Positions 43,406 to 51,388 of a DNA stretch of 64,000 nt are shown here, piece after piece. A program made the position numbers and the translations under genes. The stretch is from Desulfovibrio litoralis DSM 11393 (GTDB taxonomy: Bacteria; Desulfobacterota; Desulfovibrionia; Desulfovibrionales; Desulfovibrionaceae), in the NCBI RefSeq assembly GCF_900143255.1, contig NZ_FRDI01000014.1, forward strand, positions 1 to 64,000, written 5' to 3'. The notes beneath the pieces are model-generated. The model saw nothing but the letters and a program-made list of their open reading frames with translations, was not told the DNA's origin and ran no database searches. Within the stretch, counting starts at the first letter, position 1. Each line of letters starts with the position of its first letter.

Positions 43406-44410
43406 ATGAAATTGGCTAAAATTCTTAGTTTAGTGATCGCAATGCTCATGCTTTGCGTAAGTTCCGTATTCGCCCAAAGTGGGCAAGCGGTAAGAAAGGT
43501 TGATTCTTTTACTTTCTTTGTTGACCAATCTGGTTCTATGATGATGACTAACAAAGAAGTAAAACTCAACAAAACCGAACTCGCAAAAGAAGTTCTAAAA
43601 AGAGTAAACAACCGCATTCCTGATCTTGGTTATGCTGGTGGCTTACATACTTTTGCTCCTTTCAGCGAAGTTCTTACTATTGCACCTTATGACAAAGCTA
43701 AAATGGACGGTGCAATCGCTTCTCTTAAGAGCAACCTAGATATTTATGCTCGTTTTACCCCAATGGGTTACGGCATTGATTCTTTTGCTCCTGTTGCAAG
43801 CACAATGGCTCGCCCTGCTGCTATCATCTTAGTAACCGACGGTGAAAGCAACCAAGGTAACGACCCTGTTGCAGAAGCTCAAAGCGTTTACGCAGCTAAC
43901 CCTAATGTATGTTTCCACATCATTTCTTTAGCTGATACCGTAAAAGGCAAACAAGTTTTAGATCAAATCGCTGCTCTTAACGCTTGTACCGTTAAAGTGG
44001 ACGCAAAAGAACTTTTAACTAGCGATGCCGCTGTTGATAAGTTTGTTGCCGACGTTTTCTATAACTATGGTGGAAAAATTGTTTTACGTAGCGTATTGTT
44101 CAACTTTGACTCTGATGTAATAACTTCTGAGTCTGCTGCTATCTTAGACGAAGTTGCCGGTATGTTAAAAGCTCAAAACAATCACTTCTCTATTGCCGGT
44201 CATACCTGTAACATCGGTTCAGCTCAATACAACATGGGTCTTTCCATCCGTCGTGCTGACTCTGTTAAGAGATATCTCGTAAAACAAGGTGTTTCTTCAG
44301 ACAAGATGACCACTCGTGGTTACGGATTAACAGAGCCTAAGTACAGCAATGCTACAGAAGAAGGCAGACGTTTAAACCGTCGTGTTGATATCGATCCTAT
44401 GAATAAATAG
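43406..44410 (+). CDS. OmpA-family protein with N-terminal VWA domain
   Basis: 334 residues. A signal peptide (KLAKILSLVIAMLMLCVSSV, cut near VFA-QSG) precedes a von Willebrand A domain (~30-205) with the MIDAS motif DQSGSM and the threonine/aspartate loops YARFTPMG and LVTDGES. The C-terminal ~115 residues are an OmpA peptidoglycan-binding domain: VLFNFDSDVITSESAAILDE, then FSIAGHTCNIGSAQYNMGLS and SIRRADSVKRYL. It should sit in the periplasm, anchored to peptidoglycan, and bind a partner through a metal ion. Strong GGAGGAAG ribosome site, own promoter and terminator; codon use is less AT-extreme than its neighbours, hinting at high expression. Confidence 0.92.
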   Translation: MKLAKILSLVIAMLMLCVSSVFAQSGQAVRKVDSFTFFVDQSGSMMMTNKEVKLNKTELAKEVLKRVNNRIPDLGYAGGLHTFAPFSEVLTIAPYDKAKMDGAIASLKSNLDIYARFTPMGYGIDSFAPVASTMARPAAIILVTDGESNQGNDPVAEAQSVYAANPNVCFHIISLADTVKGKQVLDQIAALNACTVKVDAKELLTSDAAVDKFVADVFYNYGGKIVLRSVLFNFDSDVITSESAAILDEVAGMLKAQNNHFSIAGHTCNIGSAQYNMGLSIRRADSVKRYLVKQGVSSDKMTTRGYGLTEPKYSNATEEGRRLNRRVDIDPMNK

Positions 44411-44436
44411 TTTATAATAAAACTATAATGATTATA

Positions 44437-44468
44437 AAGCCTCCGAATTCTTTCGGGGGCTTTTTTTG
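44437..44468 (+). terminator. terminator of the VWA-OmpA gene
   Basis: AAAGCCTCCGAA and TTCGGGGGCTTTTTTT arms, ending in seven T, 27 bases after the stop. Confidence 0.93.
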
Positions 44469-44583
44469 TTAGCTTATTATCATAAGAGTATCGTAAAATA
44501 AGCTTTGCACTCTTGCGTTTGTCTTTTATGAGTTTCTACATGAAAACCATAAAGCCTTTTAAACTATAAAAAGGTTCATTCTC

Positions 44584-44680
44584 AAAACCATTGCAAGACT
44601 CTGTTTTGCATGCTTTTATTTATGCACATAGCATCAAACGTTTTAAGACACAAAAAACATCAACTTTTACAGACAAAAAT
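44584..44680 (+). repeat. dispersed hairpin element, copy H (5' part)
   Basis: AAAACCATTGCAAGACTCTG, TTTTGCATGCTTTTATTTATGCACATAGCATCAAACG and TTTTAAGACACAAAAA match the family; the middle is shortened and the 3' end is lost. It lies between the two terminators of this convergent gap. Confidence 0.75.
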
Positions 44681-44689
44681 TCAAAAAAA

Positions 44690-44724
44690 AAATATCCCGA
44701 CGTAATCACTACATCGGGATATTT
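44690..44724 (-). terminator. terminator of the CI/LexA-like regulator gene
   Basis: AAATATCCCGA arms (44690-44700 and 44714-44724) around 13 bases; on the minus strand ten T follow. It lies 33 bases after the stop at 44758. Confidence 0.92.
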
Positions 44725-44757
44725 AACTAGTTAAATATTAAAGAAACAAACACTATT

Positions 44758-45441
44758 TTAATAACGCTGTAAAACAAAAGCCAAACGTCCAACAATGCGC
44801 TCCATACTTTGTTCTATTAACATATATTGTTCCGGGTGTTCGCTATTTCCTGTTCTTAAAACAAAGCGATTTGCACCTTCGTCTAAGAATATTCTGCGTA
44901 AGGTTACGCCTTCATATGGAAGAGAAACTCCATAAAGCTCACCGGAAACAACACGCTTACAATTAGTATCAAAACCAACATAAGCACCTTTATGAATAAC
45001 CGGTTCAAAAGCCGTACTTTCATTGCGTATAATCAAAACGCCGTCTTCCGCAAACGATTGTGGCAAACTGATACGTCCAACCTGAACTAAGTCAGTAGCG
45101 TCAACGCCCTGTGCAATATGAACAGGTCTTACAACACACTTTGCATCAGGATCACTATATTTAGACATGCTCTCTTTAAGCTGCAACCCTGCGGGAGCAT
45201 CAGTAGGCACATAGCCCTGAGCAGTTCTTAAATACATTGGACCACTACCGGTTTTTAGCCAATCAGGGTTTAAACCGAAGCGTTCAAAAAGCTTCATATA
45301 CCAATCTGACGGAACAGAGTTACGTCTTTTCGCATCAGAAATGCTCGACTGTCTTATATCTAAAACATTCGCAATTTCAACTTGAGTGCGAGTATTGGTA
45401 GCCAATTTAATACGTTCAAAAATCTCATCAAAAGTAAACAC
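44758..45441 (-). CDS. CI-like transcription regulator with S24/LexA-type C-terminal domain
   Basis: About 227 residues. The N-terminal HTH reads TRTQVEIANVLDIRQSSISDAK and is followed by NPDWLKTGSGPMYL, as in phage CI-type repressors. The C-terminal half is an S24 fold: GVLIIRNESTAFEPVIHKGA, then VSGELYGVSLPYEGVTLRRI. A Ser is present near the active site, but the Lys expected in the VTLKR-like strand is Arg here, so self-cleavage may be lost. The start is a GTG at 45441 with AGGAG upstream; an upstream in-frame start at 45480 would cover that site. No phage genes surround it, so it is probably a chromosomal regulator. Two palindromes lie upstream, beyond 45560. Confidence 0.8.
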   Translation of the reverse strand: MFTFDEIFERIKLATNTRTQVEIANVLDIRQSSISDAKRRNSVPSDWYMKLFERFGLNPDWLKTGSGPMYLRTAQGYVPTDAPAGLQLKESMSKYSDPDAKCVVRPVHIAQGVDATDLVQVGRISLPQSFAEDGVLIIRNESTAFEPVIHKGAYVGFDTNCKRVVSGELYGVSLPYEGVTLRRIFLDEGANRFVLRTGNSEHPEQYMLIEQSMERIVGRLAFVLQRY

Positions 45442-45563
45442 AGATTTCTCCTGCCATATATATATATTGAAAAAACACAAACTATCAAAAATAGGTTTTT
45501 TAATTAACTTAAAATTAACAAATTCGATAGTAACCCTAGGCTTAACAAGTATTACTCATTAAG

Positions 45564-45607
45564 CTGTTCGGACACCCGAACAGAAACTATTTAGTAACGA
45601 TTACTAA
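45564..45607. promoter_or_regulatory. paired palindromes between hflC and the regulator gene
   Basis: CTGTTCGG-ACAC-CCGAACAG (45564-45583, perfect 8-bp arms) and TTAGTAA-CGA-TTACTAA (45591-45607, perfect 7-bp arms) lie side by side. The second overlaps the hflC stop codon. They could be operators of the CI-like regulator 123 bp away, or a weak terminator of hflC; no T run follows either on the minus strand, which favours operators. Confidence 0.5.
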
Positions 45608-46491
45608 TTATGCAAGATGCTGTTTAATAACTTTTCTTCTAAAAATGATAACAGACCACTGTTATTTAGATTTAATTCTACGGAACGATTGGACAAAATA
45701 TTTTTATATAAATCTAAAATTTTTATAAATTCATATATTTTTTTTTGGTCGTCCGTGCTTTTTGCTAAAGCTTCACTTATTTCCAATACAGTTAAAGTTT
45801 CTTTAAGACGTACTTGGTCTTTAACTTGCTTCCAAATAAGCTGATGCTCTAGTGAAGCTTTTTGCTGAATTTCAGCCACCTCCGTATTTAGCTTCTTTTG
45901 GTTAGAAGCCATCAATGTTTGATATTCATTGTGCATATCATTAACTATATTTTTTTGGTCTATAATAGAGTAGGAGATATTTTGAAGACGTATATCGACC
46001 AAAGTGATACCAAGAGAATTAAGATGAGAATGAGATTGACCTAAAATATAAGAAATAGAATCTGAAAAACCGCTGGCGATTAGCTGTTCTTTAGTTAATA
46101 GCTTTAATTTTTGAGATAAAAAATTATTTACTTCAATATTAATATATTTTTTTCCATCGTCTATCTTGTTAAAATTATTAACAAACAAAACAGGATTACT
46201 CACAGCCCAGTCAAGTTGAGTGCTGATCGCAATCTCATATCCGTCTGAACTTTTAATAATTTGAGAATATACGCCGGAAGACAATATGCGATTATCCAAC
46301 AGAAGTATTTTATGAAAAACAGGTAAAGAAAAATGCAAGCCCGGATATAAAACACTTTTTTTATTATTACTTGAAAAAGGTTCACTTTTTACAGCCAACT
46401 GTCCTTCCGGGATAATAAAAAAGACCTGAGAAAAGGAAAAAAATAAGATAAACACAACGGCTAAAACAACACCAATGCCTTTTATCGTCAA
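45604..46491 (-). CDS. hflC: HflC, membrane protease regulator
   Basis: SPFH/prohibitin-type protein that with HflK forms a large membrane cage around FtsH and modulates its proteolysis. About 295 residues: one N-terminal membrane segment (GVVLAVVFILFFSFSQVFFI) followed by IPEGQLAVKSEPF and the SPFH domain, then a coiled coil (NEYQTLMASNQKKLNTEVAE). The sequence is more diverged than usual. The start is a TTG at 46491 with AAAGGAG eight bases upstream, one base after the hflK stop; the alternative ATG at 46524 would overlap hflK by 32 bp and lies before that site. Confidence 0.88.
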   Translation of the reverse strand: MTIKGIGVVLAVVFILFFSFSQVFFIIPEGQLAVKSEPFSSNNKKSVLYPGLHFSLPVFHKILLLDNRILSSGVYSQIIKSSDGYEIAISTQLDWAVSNPVLFVNNFNKIDDGKKYINIEVNNFLSQKLKLLTKEQLIASGFSDSISYILGQSHSHLNSLGITLVDIRLQNISYSIIDQKNIVNDMHNEYQTLMASNQKKLNTEVAEIQQKASLEHQLIWKQVKDQVRLKETLTVLEISEALAKSTDDQKKIYEFIKILDLYKNILSNRSVELNLNNSGLLSFLEEKLLNSILHN

Positions 46492-46492
46492 T

Positions 46493-47584
46493 TTATTTCT
46501 CCTTTCTAGTAGCGTTTTCACCAAGGTTTTTCAAAGTTGCATTTACAAATTTGTTAGCATTAACAGTCTTTGTAATATCATTTCGAGAAACACCGTTCTC
46601 TATGCTCATGCTCTCTTGTTTTATATCTGGTGAAAACATTTTACTTTCATCAAATGGAGTCAAAACCCCTTGCATTTCTTCTATAAACAAATTTTTCAAT
46701 AATAATTGCTTATTTTTTATATAAAAAGGTAACAGCGTATTAACCCTGTTCATATTTGCTTCAAATCTTATTCGTGCATCACGTTGTTTTAAGTCTGCAC
46801 TATTTAATATTGTTGCCGCTTTTTGCTTTCCCGAATTAACAAGTTCGAAAGCTTCACTGCGTGTTTTATCCAGTACGGTTTTACTGTTTTCCAAAGCTGT
46901 ATGAAGTTCTCTTCGAACTCCTTCAAGCTCTTTTGGTAGACCAAACCAAGATATATGAACCGAGGAAACCACTAACCCAACATCACTTTTTTTCAAAAGG
47001 CGTTCAAGTTCTTGTTTCACACTTGCTTCAACTTTATCTTTTGACAAAGAAATCAAATATTCAAGGGTATTACTACGTATAAAATTTAACAAGACCGCAT
47101 CGGTCATGCTTTTTAAGCGTTGCATATGATCAGTTGTTCTAAAAAGATACTTTTCAGGCTCGCTGATTTTATACTCGGCTAAGGCTCTAACACCAAAAAT
47201 TCGTCCATCTTTAGTCGGGTATAATGCATCTGTTTCTTTTGTTGATATTTTTTCTTTAATATTCAACAATACAACATTTTCAATAGGATATGGTAAATGA
47301 TAATGAAACCCACCACCGCTTACCTGTCTATTAAACTGCCCAAACCGCAAGACTAAACCGACATAATCGGGCTTTACCTTATAAAACCCGCTTAACCCCC
47401 AAGAAAATAAAATACCAAAAATAATAAAAAACAAAAATCTATATCGGTGTTTTTGCAAGCCAACACCAACATTATTTAACCAATTAAACTCCGATGAATC
47501 TTCGTCAAATGAGTTATTGATTTCTTTTGAACTTTTATTTTGGCGTTCTTTTTTTTCTTGTAGTTTATCCCAGTCCCATGTCAT
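46493..47584 (-). CDS. hflK: HflK, membrane protease regulator
   Basis: Partner of HflC. 363 residues. A hydrophilic N-terminus (TWDWDKLQEKKERQ, the Gly/Asp-rich HflK start) leads to one membrane segment (FLFFIIFGILFSWGLSGFY), then FYKVKPDYVGLVLRFGQFNRQ, the typical HflK entry into the SPFH domain, with HYHLPYPIENVVLLNI. A coiled coil and a polar tail follow. It has no Shine-Dalgarno-like sequence, and its promoter lies so close that the transcript may start at the ATG. First gene of hflK-hflC. Confidence 0.92.
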   Translation of the reverse strand: MTWDWDKLQEKKERQNKSSKEINNSFDEDSSEFNWLNNVGVGLQKHRYRFLFFIIFGILFSWGLSGFYKVKPDYVGLVLRFGQFNRQVSGGGFHYHLPYPIENVVLLNIKEKISTKETDALYPTKDGRIFGVRALAEYKISEPEKYLFRTTDHMQRLKSMTDAVLLNFIRSNTLEYLISLSKDKVEASVKQELERLLKKSDVGLVVSSVHISWFGLPKELEGVRRELHTALENSKTVLDKTRSEAFELVNSGKQKAATILNSADLKQRDARIRFEANMNRVNTLLPFYIKNKQLLLKNLFIEEMQGVLTPFDESKMFSPDIKQESMSIENGVSRNDITKTVNANKFVNATLKNLGENATRKEK

Positions 47585-47590
47585 TTATAT

Positions 47591-47619
47591 AAATTACACT
47601 AATTTTATATTATGGTCAA
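47591..47619 (-). promoter_or_regulatory. promoter of hflK-hflC
   Basis: On the minus strand TTGACC (47614-47619), 17 bp, TAATTT (47591-47596). The expected start falls at about 47584, the first base of the hflK ATG. Confidence 0.55.
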
Positions 47620-47697
47620 GACTCTAAAAGGCTATTTTAACGTATTTAAAGGACAATTTAACACTGTTTAAGATATAAACATACCCCTATTCATAAA

Positions 47698-48819
47698 CTA
47701 ACAAATATCAGATAGATAGTCCAAAAACGCCTGTTTTAAGCGTTGTATAGATTGCTCGTCTCTAACCTGCATACGCAAATATCCCGGGGGCATACCTAAT
47801 ATATTATCGCAACACCTTAAAATAATTCCCTTTTCTAAGAATTTTTCCTTCACAAAAAAACTATAACTACCTGTATTAATAGAGAAAGACTTCCTACTTT
47901 TAAGCTTTGCCGTAATAAACGATGGACCTGATAACAAGTTGTCAAAGGCTTCGGTTTCCAATAAAGTTTTATGAAATTTTTTTTTCAATATTTTTAATTC
48001 ATCTAAATAGCTTCGATACAACGCAACATTTTCAATTAAAACCTGTCCTATCGTTGCGGCATGAGACCCAATCGCCCAAAAATTTTGCACTTTTCTTAAA
48101 CGCCCCACCAATTCAGAATGTGCAATCAAATAACCAAGGCGTATTCCGGGACAAGCAAAAAACTTGGTCAAGCTACATAAACATAAAAGTTTTTTATTTA
48201 AAACAGAGTCTTGTATTATTTTTGAATAAAGTTCAAACGAACTCTCGCCGTATAAAAAATCTTTATAACTTGCGTCCCATAATACATATTTGGCGTTTGC
48301 TTGTTCGATTAATTCAGAAACCGTTAAATATGTTGCTCCGGCGGGATTATTCGGAGAACAAAAAATCATTAAATCAAACGAACGCTCTTTTATATGTTTT
48401 AAGTCATCAGCAAGAAAATCAAAAGCTTGTTCCTCTGGCGGAGTATAAACCTCAAAATCCACTCCAAAGATTTCACACGCTCTGGGATATTCGCTAAAAA
48501 CTGGGCCGATTAACAAAACTTTTTTCGGCTTAAGAGCTAAGAAAATTAAATGGATAAGTTCTGATGAACCGTTAGTTGCTAAAATATTTTCAAACGCAAC
48601 CGACTCATAATAAGCTAAGGCAGAGGACAAGAAAAAATTTTCCGGATCAGGGTAATGACCAAGTTCAACCTCTGTTTTACTTGCTAGCGTTTGCGTTAAA
48701 TCACGCACGGAAAAAAAAGTATTCGAGCTAAAATCTAAAAGCTCATTAAGAGAAAAACCACGTTTGGCAACAAGAGACAACGCCTCGCCACCATGTAAGG
48801 GAAGAACAACTTTATTCAT
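47698..48819 (-). CDS. CobD/HisC-type PLP enzyme (threonine-phosphate decarboxylase-like)
   Basis: 373 residues of fold type I. It starts LPLHGGEALSLVAKRG, the HGG opening of CobD enzymes, then LLDFSSNTFFS, ATNGSSELIHLIF, FCSPNNPAGATY (PLP Asn), and the Schiff-base lysine K219 in CSLTKFFACPGIRLGY with R227. The C-terminal Arg motif is GYLRMQVRD. CobD makes the aminopropanol-phosphate arm of cobalamin; HisC (histidinol-phosphate transaminase) is the main alternative. No other cobalamin or histidine genes are nearby. Its start is nine bases from a copy of the hairpin element, which forms the leader. Confidence 0.78.
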   Translation of the reverse strand: MNKVVLPLHGGEALSLVAKRGFSLNELLDFSSNTFFSVRDLTQTLASKTEVELGHYPDPENFFLSSALAYYESVAFENILATNGSSELIHLIFLALKPKKVLLIGPVFSEYPRACEIFGVDFEVYTPPEEQAFDFLADDLKHIKERSFDLMIFCSPNNPAGATYLTVSELIEQANAKYVLWDASYKDFLYGESSFELYSKIIQDSVLNKKLLCLCSLTKFFACPGIRLGYLIAHSELVGRLRKVQNFWAIGSHAATIGQVLIENVALYRSYLDELKILKKKFHKTLLETEAFDNLLSGPSFITAKLKSRKSFSINTGSYSFFVKEKFLEKGIILRCCDNILGMPPGYLRMQVRDEQSIQRLKQAFLDYLSDIC

Positions 48820-48826
48820 CTAAATA

Positions 48827-48933
48827 AAGACCATTGCAAAACTCCGTTTTGCGTACTTTTTATCTTTTATGCTCTGTATACACATAGCATAAACGTCTTA
48901 AGCCACTTTGAGACTATTGTGTAATAGCCTCAA
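48827..48933 (+). repeat. dispersed hairpin element, copy I (short, both ends)
   Basis: A 107-bp copy keeping both ends, AAGACCATTGCAAAACTCCG and GAGACTATTGTGTAATAGCCTCAA, and the central stem (TTTATGCTCTGTATACACATAGCATAAA). The GGAAAATTAAATTTTCC stem and the variable middle are missing, as after a clean internal deletion. Confidence 0.92.
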
Positions 48934-48991
48934 CTATTTAATTTTACAAGCTTTTAATCAAGCAACAAGAGGCTTAGCAAAAATTTTATCT

Positions 48992-49384
48992 TTAGTGTAA
49001 TGCACGAGCAGAACCATCAGGGTTATAAACCACACGAACACGATCGTTTTCTTCAAAGTATTCATCGTTATACTGCATAACCGTTACAAGTTCCCCACTA
49101 TCCATTTGAACGGTAAGCTCGATACCATCACTTGGTATTGTTCCTGCACGCCCAAAAATCAGATTGGTTGTCGCTCCGATAATACCGCTTCGAGGAACTA
49201 AAGGGTCTAAAACTTCAGCCTGACCGACTCTAATAACAGTTCCAAATTCTGAAGAGGTTGCAACAGACGGTTCTGTTCCGCTATTAAAATTTCCCTGAGC
49301 GGGAACAAGATTGCGACCGGAACAAGCCTGTAAAAATAAAAACAAAGATAATATCACAACATATTTGCCGCTTTTCAAAAACAT
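48992..49384 (-). CDS. outer-membrane lipoprotein, SlyB-like
   Basis: 130 residues. A lipoprotein signal peptide ends in the lipobox LQAC (cysteine about residue 21). The mature part has EFGTVIRVGQAEV and, after a Gly-containing stretch, GELVTVMQYNDEYFEENDRV and RVVYNPDGSARAL, resembling the C-terminal half of SlyB/Pcp-type lipoproteins, although the glycine zipper of that family is weak here. GGAG precedes the ATG. Role: probably envelope structure; no pathway context. Confidence 0.78.
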   Translation of the reverse strand: MFLKSGKYVVILSLFLFLQACSGRNLVPAQGNFNSGTEPSVATSSEFGTVIRVGQAEVLDPLVPRSGIIGATTNLIFGRAGTIPSDGIELTVQMDSGELVTVMQYNDEYFEENDRVRVVYNPDGSARALH

Positions 49385-49532
49385 ACAACACTCCGAATAA
49401 AAACTATCTACTTTAAAAGTCTATAAAAAACTGAAGCAGACGCAACGGGTAAAAATTGTCAAAATACAGACACAACTATTTTAAGCAATTTTTATACCAG
49501 ATAAAACAAGCATTTTTTTCTCTTATAAAATT

Positions 49533-50447
49533 TTATATTTGCCACTTAAAACTACGCTCTAACCGTTTAGAAATAAAAGAAAGAGTTAGATTAACAATTA
49601 AATATAAAAAAGCAACACCAAGCCAAAGTTCAGAAACCTTATGGCTTGATGCCATACGTTCTGTTGCCTGAAAGCTTAATTCTTGAATGGAAATAATTGA
49701 TAAAATTGATGAATCTTTTACCAAAGAAATAAGTTGTCCGCTCAATGAAGGTAGAGAATAACGAAAAGCCTGAGGTAAAATTATTTTTCTTAAACAAGTA
49801 AAACGCCCTAAACCAAGAGAATAAGCCCCTTGCCATTGTCCGGGAGAAACGGCGGACATAGCCCCTCGTAAAATTTCAGAAATATACGCCGCTTCATACA
49901 AACTTAAAGCTAAAACCGCCGATATAAAATTAAGGTTTTGTGTATGTTCTAAATTTAACCAAGACAAAACTTTAAATTCCGACAAACTCGGCAAAAAATG
50001 TATGCTGAAAAAAAAATGTAACACAAGAAGAAAAACCAAAGGCGGCAAGTTACGCACCAAGCTTACATAGCTATTAAGATACATAACCAAAAACTTTAAC
50101 CCGGAAAAACGTCCAAAAGTAATCAAAGCCCCGACTAAAAAAGCCAAAAAACTCGCAAAAAAACTAACTTTTAAAGTATTAAACAAACCAACGCCCAAAA
50201 CGCCAAGTTTAAAAGTTCCGTCCGCCTGTTTGATTAATAGATATTCGGGCAGTTCGAGAGTAAACCAATTCCACAACCAAGATGTCAAAAATACGTTCTT
50301 TGCCGTATGCTCGTCTGTGTGAAAATTAAACGACAAAAACCAAAACCCAACGCCAAGACACAACAGTAATATTATATCTGAAATTTGAAGATACGCGAAA
50401 AGAGACCCAAATCGCCCTTGTTTATTTAATTTTATCTTTCCACTCAT
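49533..50447 (-). CDS. amino acid ABC transporter permease
   Basis: 304 residues, HisMQ/GlnP family. It has an extended N-terminus with an extra membrane segment (IILLLCLGVGFWFL) as in AapQM/GltJ-type permeases, then GLFNTLKVSFFASFLAFLVG and the conserved cytoplasmic EAA loop EILRGAMSAVSPGQWQGAYSLGL ... LPQAFRYSLPSLSGQ. It overlaps the binding-protein gene upstream by 26 bp, so the two are coupled. No ATPase gene or second permease is adjacent, so the ATPase must be encoded elsewhere or shared. Confidence 0.92.
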   Translation of the reverse strand: MSGKIKLNKQGRFGSLFAYLQISDIILLLCLGVGFWFLSFNFHTDEHTAKNVFLTSWLWNWFTLELPEYLLIKQADGTFKLGVLGVGLFNTLKVSFFASFLAFLVGALITFGRFSGLKFLVMYLNSYVSLVRNLPPLVFLLVLHFFFSIHFLPSLSEFKVLSWLNLEHTQNLNFISAVLALSLYEAAYISEILRGAMSAVSPGQWQGAYSLGLGRFTCLRKIILPQAFRYSLPSLSGQLISLVKDSSILSIISIQELSFQATERMASSHKVSELWLGVAFLYLIVNLTLSFISKRLERSFKWQI

Positions 50448-51252
50448 CAGTTTTAAACCAATAATGTCTGCGTTCGGCTAACCAGCCCAAAGACTCTTGG
50501 CGACGCACCCAGTTATCTAAAACGTTTAACGAATCAAAATCATTTTTGCGAATAGCGAAAGCAACCGGCTCTTTGGCAAAAATTTCTGCGTTTTCAGGAA
50601 TAAAAAGTTTATCGGGATATTCCAAAACCATAGCAGACGGCAAAGGTTCACCCGAAACAAAGGCGTGTACCCTTCCGTTTAAAAGTTCTTGAACCGCCTG
50701 AGCTTCTTCGTCAAATAAAAGAAGCTTTGCCTTGGGCAATGCCAACTTTATACTAAATGCCGCACTTGTTCCGGTTCTGGCGGCAATCAAACACTCCGCC
50801 TTATTAAAATCGTTTAATGTTTTTAAATTTTCTGCTTTTGCTTTGTGGGCAACTAAAGAAAGCCCTGCGAAATCATAGGGAACAGTAAAATTTACTTTTA
50901 AATTACGCTCGGTTGTAACGCTCATTCCACCAATAATAATATCAAATTGTCCCGTTAATAAAGCCGGTAAAATTCCCGCCCATTTAACAGGTACAAGTTC
51001 AAGTTTTACCCCAAGGTCTGCTGCCAACTTACGAGCAACATCAACCTCAAAGCCAATAAATTCGCCATTTTTATCTTGCATCGCCCAAGGTACAAAAGTG
51101 GAAAAACCAACTTTTAACGACTCTCTTTCAAGAGCATTTTCTATCATGGAGTCTGATTTTGTTTCTGCGTTAGCCCTTGAAAAAACAACCAAGTTAAACA
51201 ATAAAACAACCAAAACAGGCATCAGCACAACAGGAAATATTTTTTTTAACAT
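50422..51252 (-). CDS. amino acid ABC transporter substrate-binding protein
   Basis: 276 residues, periplasmic binding protein family 3. A signal peptide (FPVVLMPVLVVLLFNLVVF, cut near ANA-ETK) precedes LKVGFSTFVPWAMQDKNGEF, IGFEVDVARKLAADLGVKLE, WAGILPALLTGQFDIIIGGM and TERNLKVNFTVPY, the usual order. Ligand-site Arg/Asp pair: ARTGTSAAF region. The specific amino acid cannot be told. The start is at 51252, nine bases after GAGG; the upstream in-frame TTG at 51264 would overlap that site. Followed by its permease. Confidence 0.93.
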   Translation of the reverse strand: MLKKIFPVVLMPVLVVLLFNLVVFSRANAETKSDSMIENALERESLKVGFSTFVPWAMQDKNGEFIGFEVDVARKLAADLGVKLELVPVKWAGILPALLTGQFDIIIGGMSVTTERNLKVNFTVPYDFAGLSLVAHKAKAENLKTLNDFNKAECLIAARTGTSAAFSIKLALPKAKLLLFDEEAQAVQELLNGRVHAFVSGEPLPSAMVLEYPDKLFIPENAEIFAKEPVAFAIRKNDFDSLNVLDNWVRRQESLGWLAERRHYWFKTDEWKDKIK

Positions 51253-51388
51253 AAATTGCCTCAATGATTTTTATTTATTAAAGATTACACATCATTGCTA
51301 AAAAATAACACAAAACAGTTAAATATAAAAGAATAAACTTTCAATAAACTTCTTTCGTTCAAAATTGTTCACTTATTATCATTTTAAA

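Noticed and set aside
44758-45441. CI-like regulator as evidence for a prophage
   Set aside because: No integrase, portal, capsid or attachment repeats are nearby; flanking genes are chromosomal.
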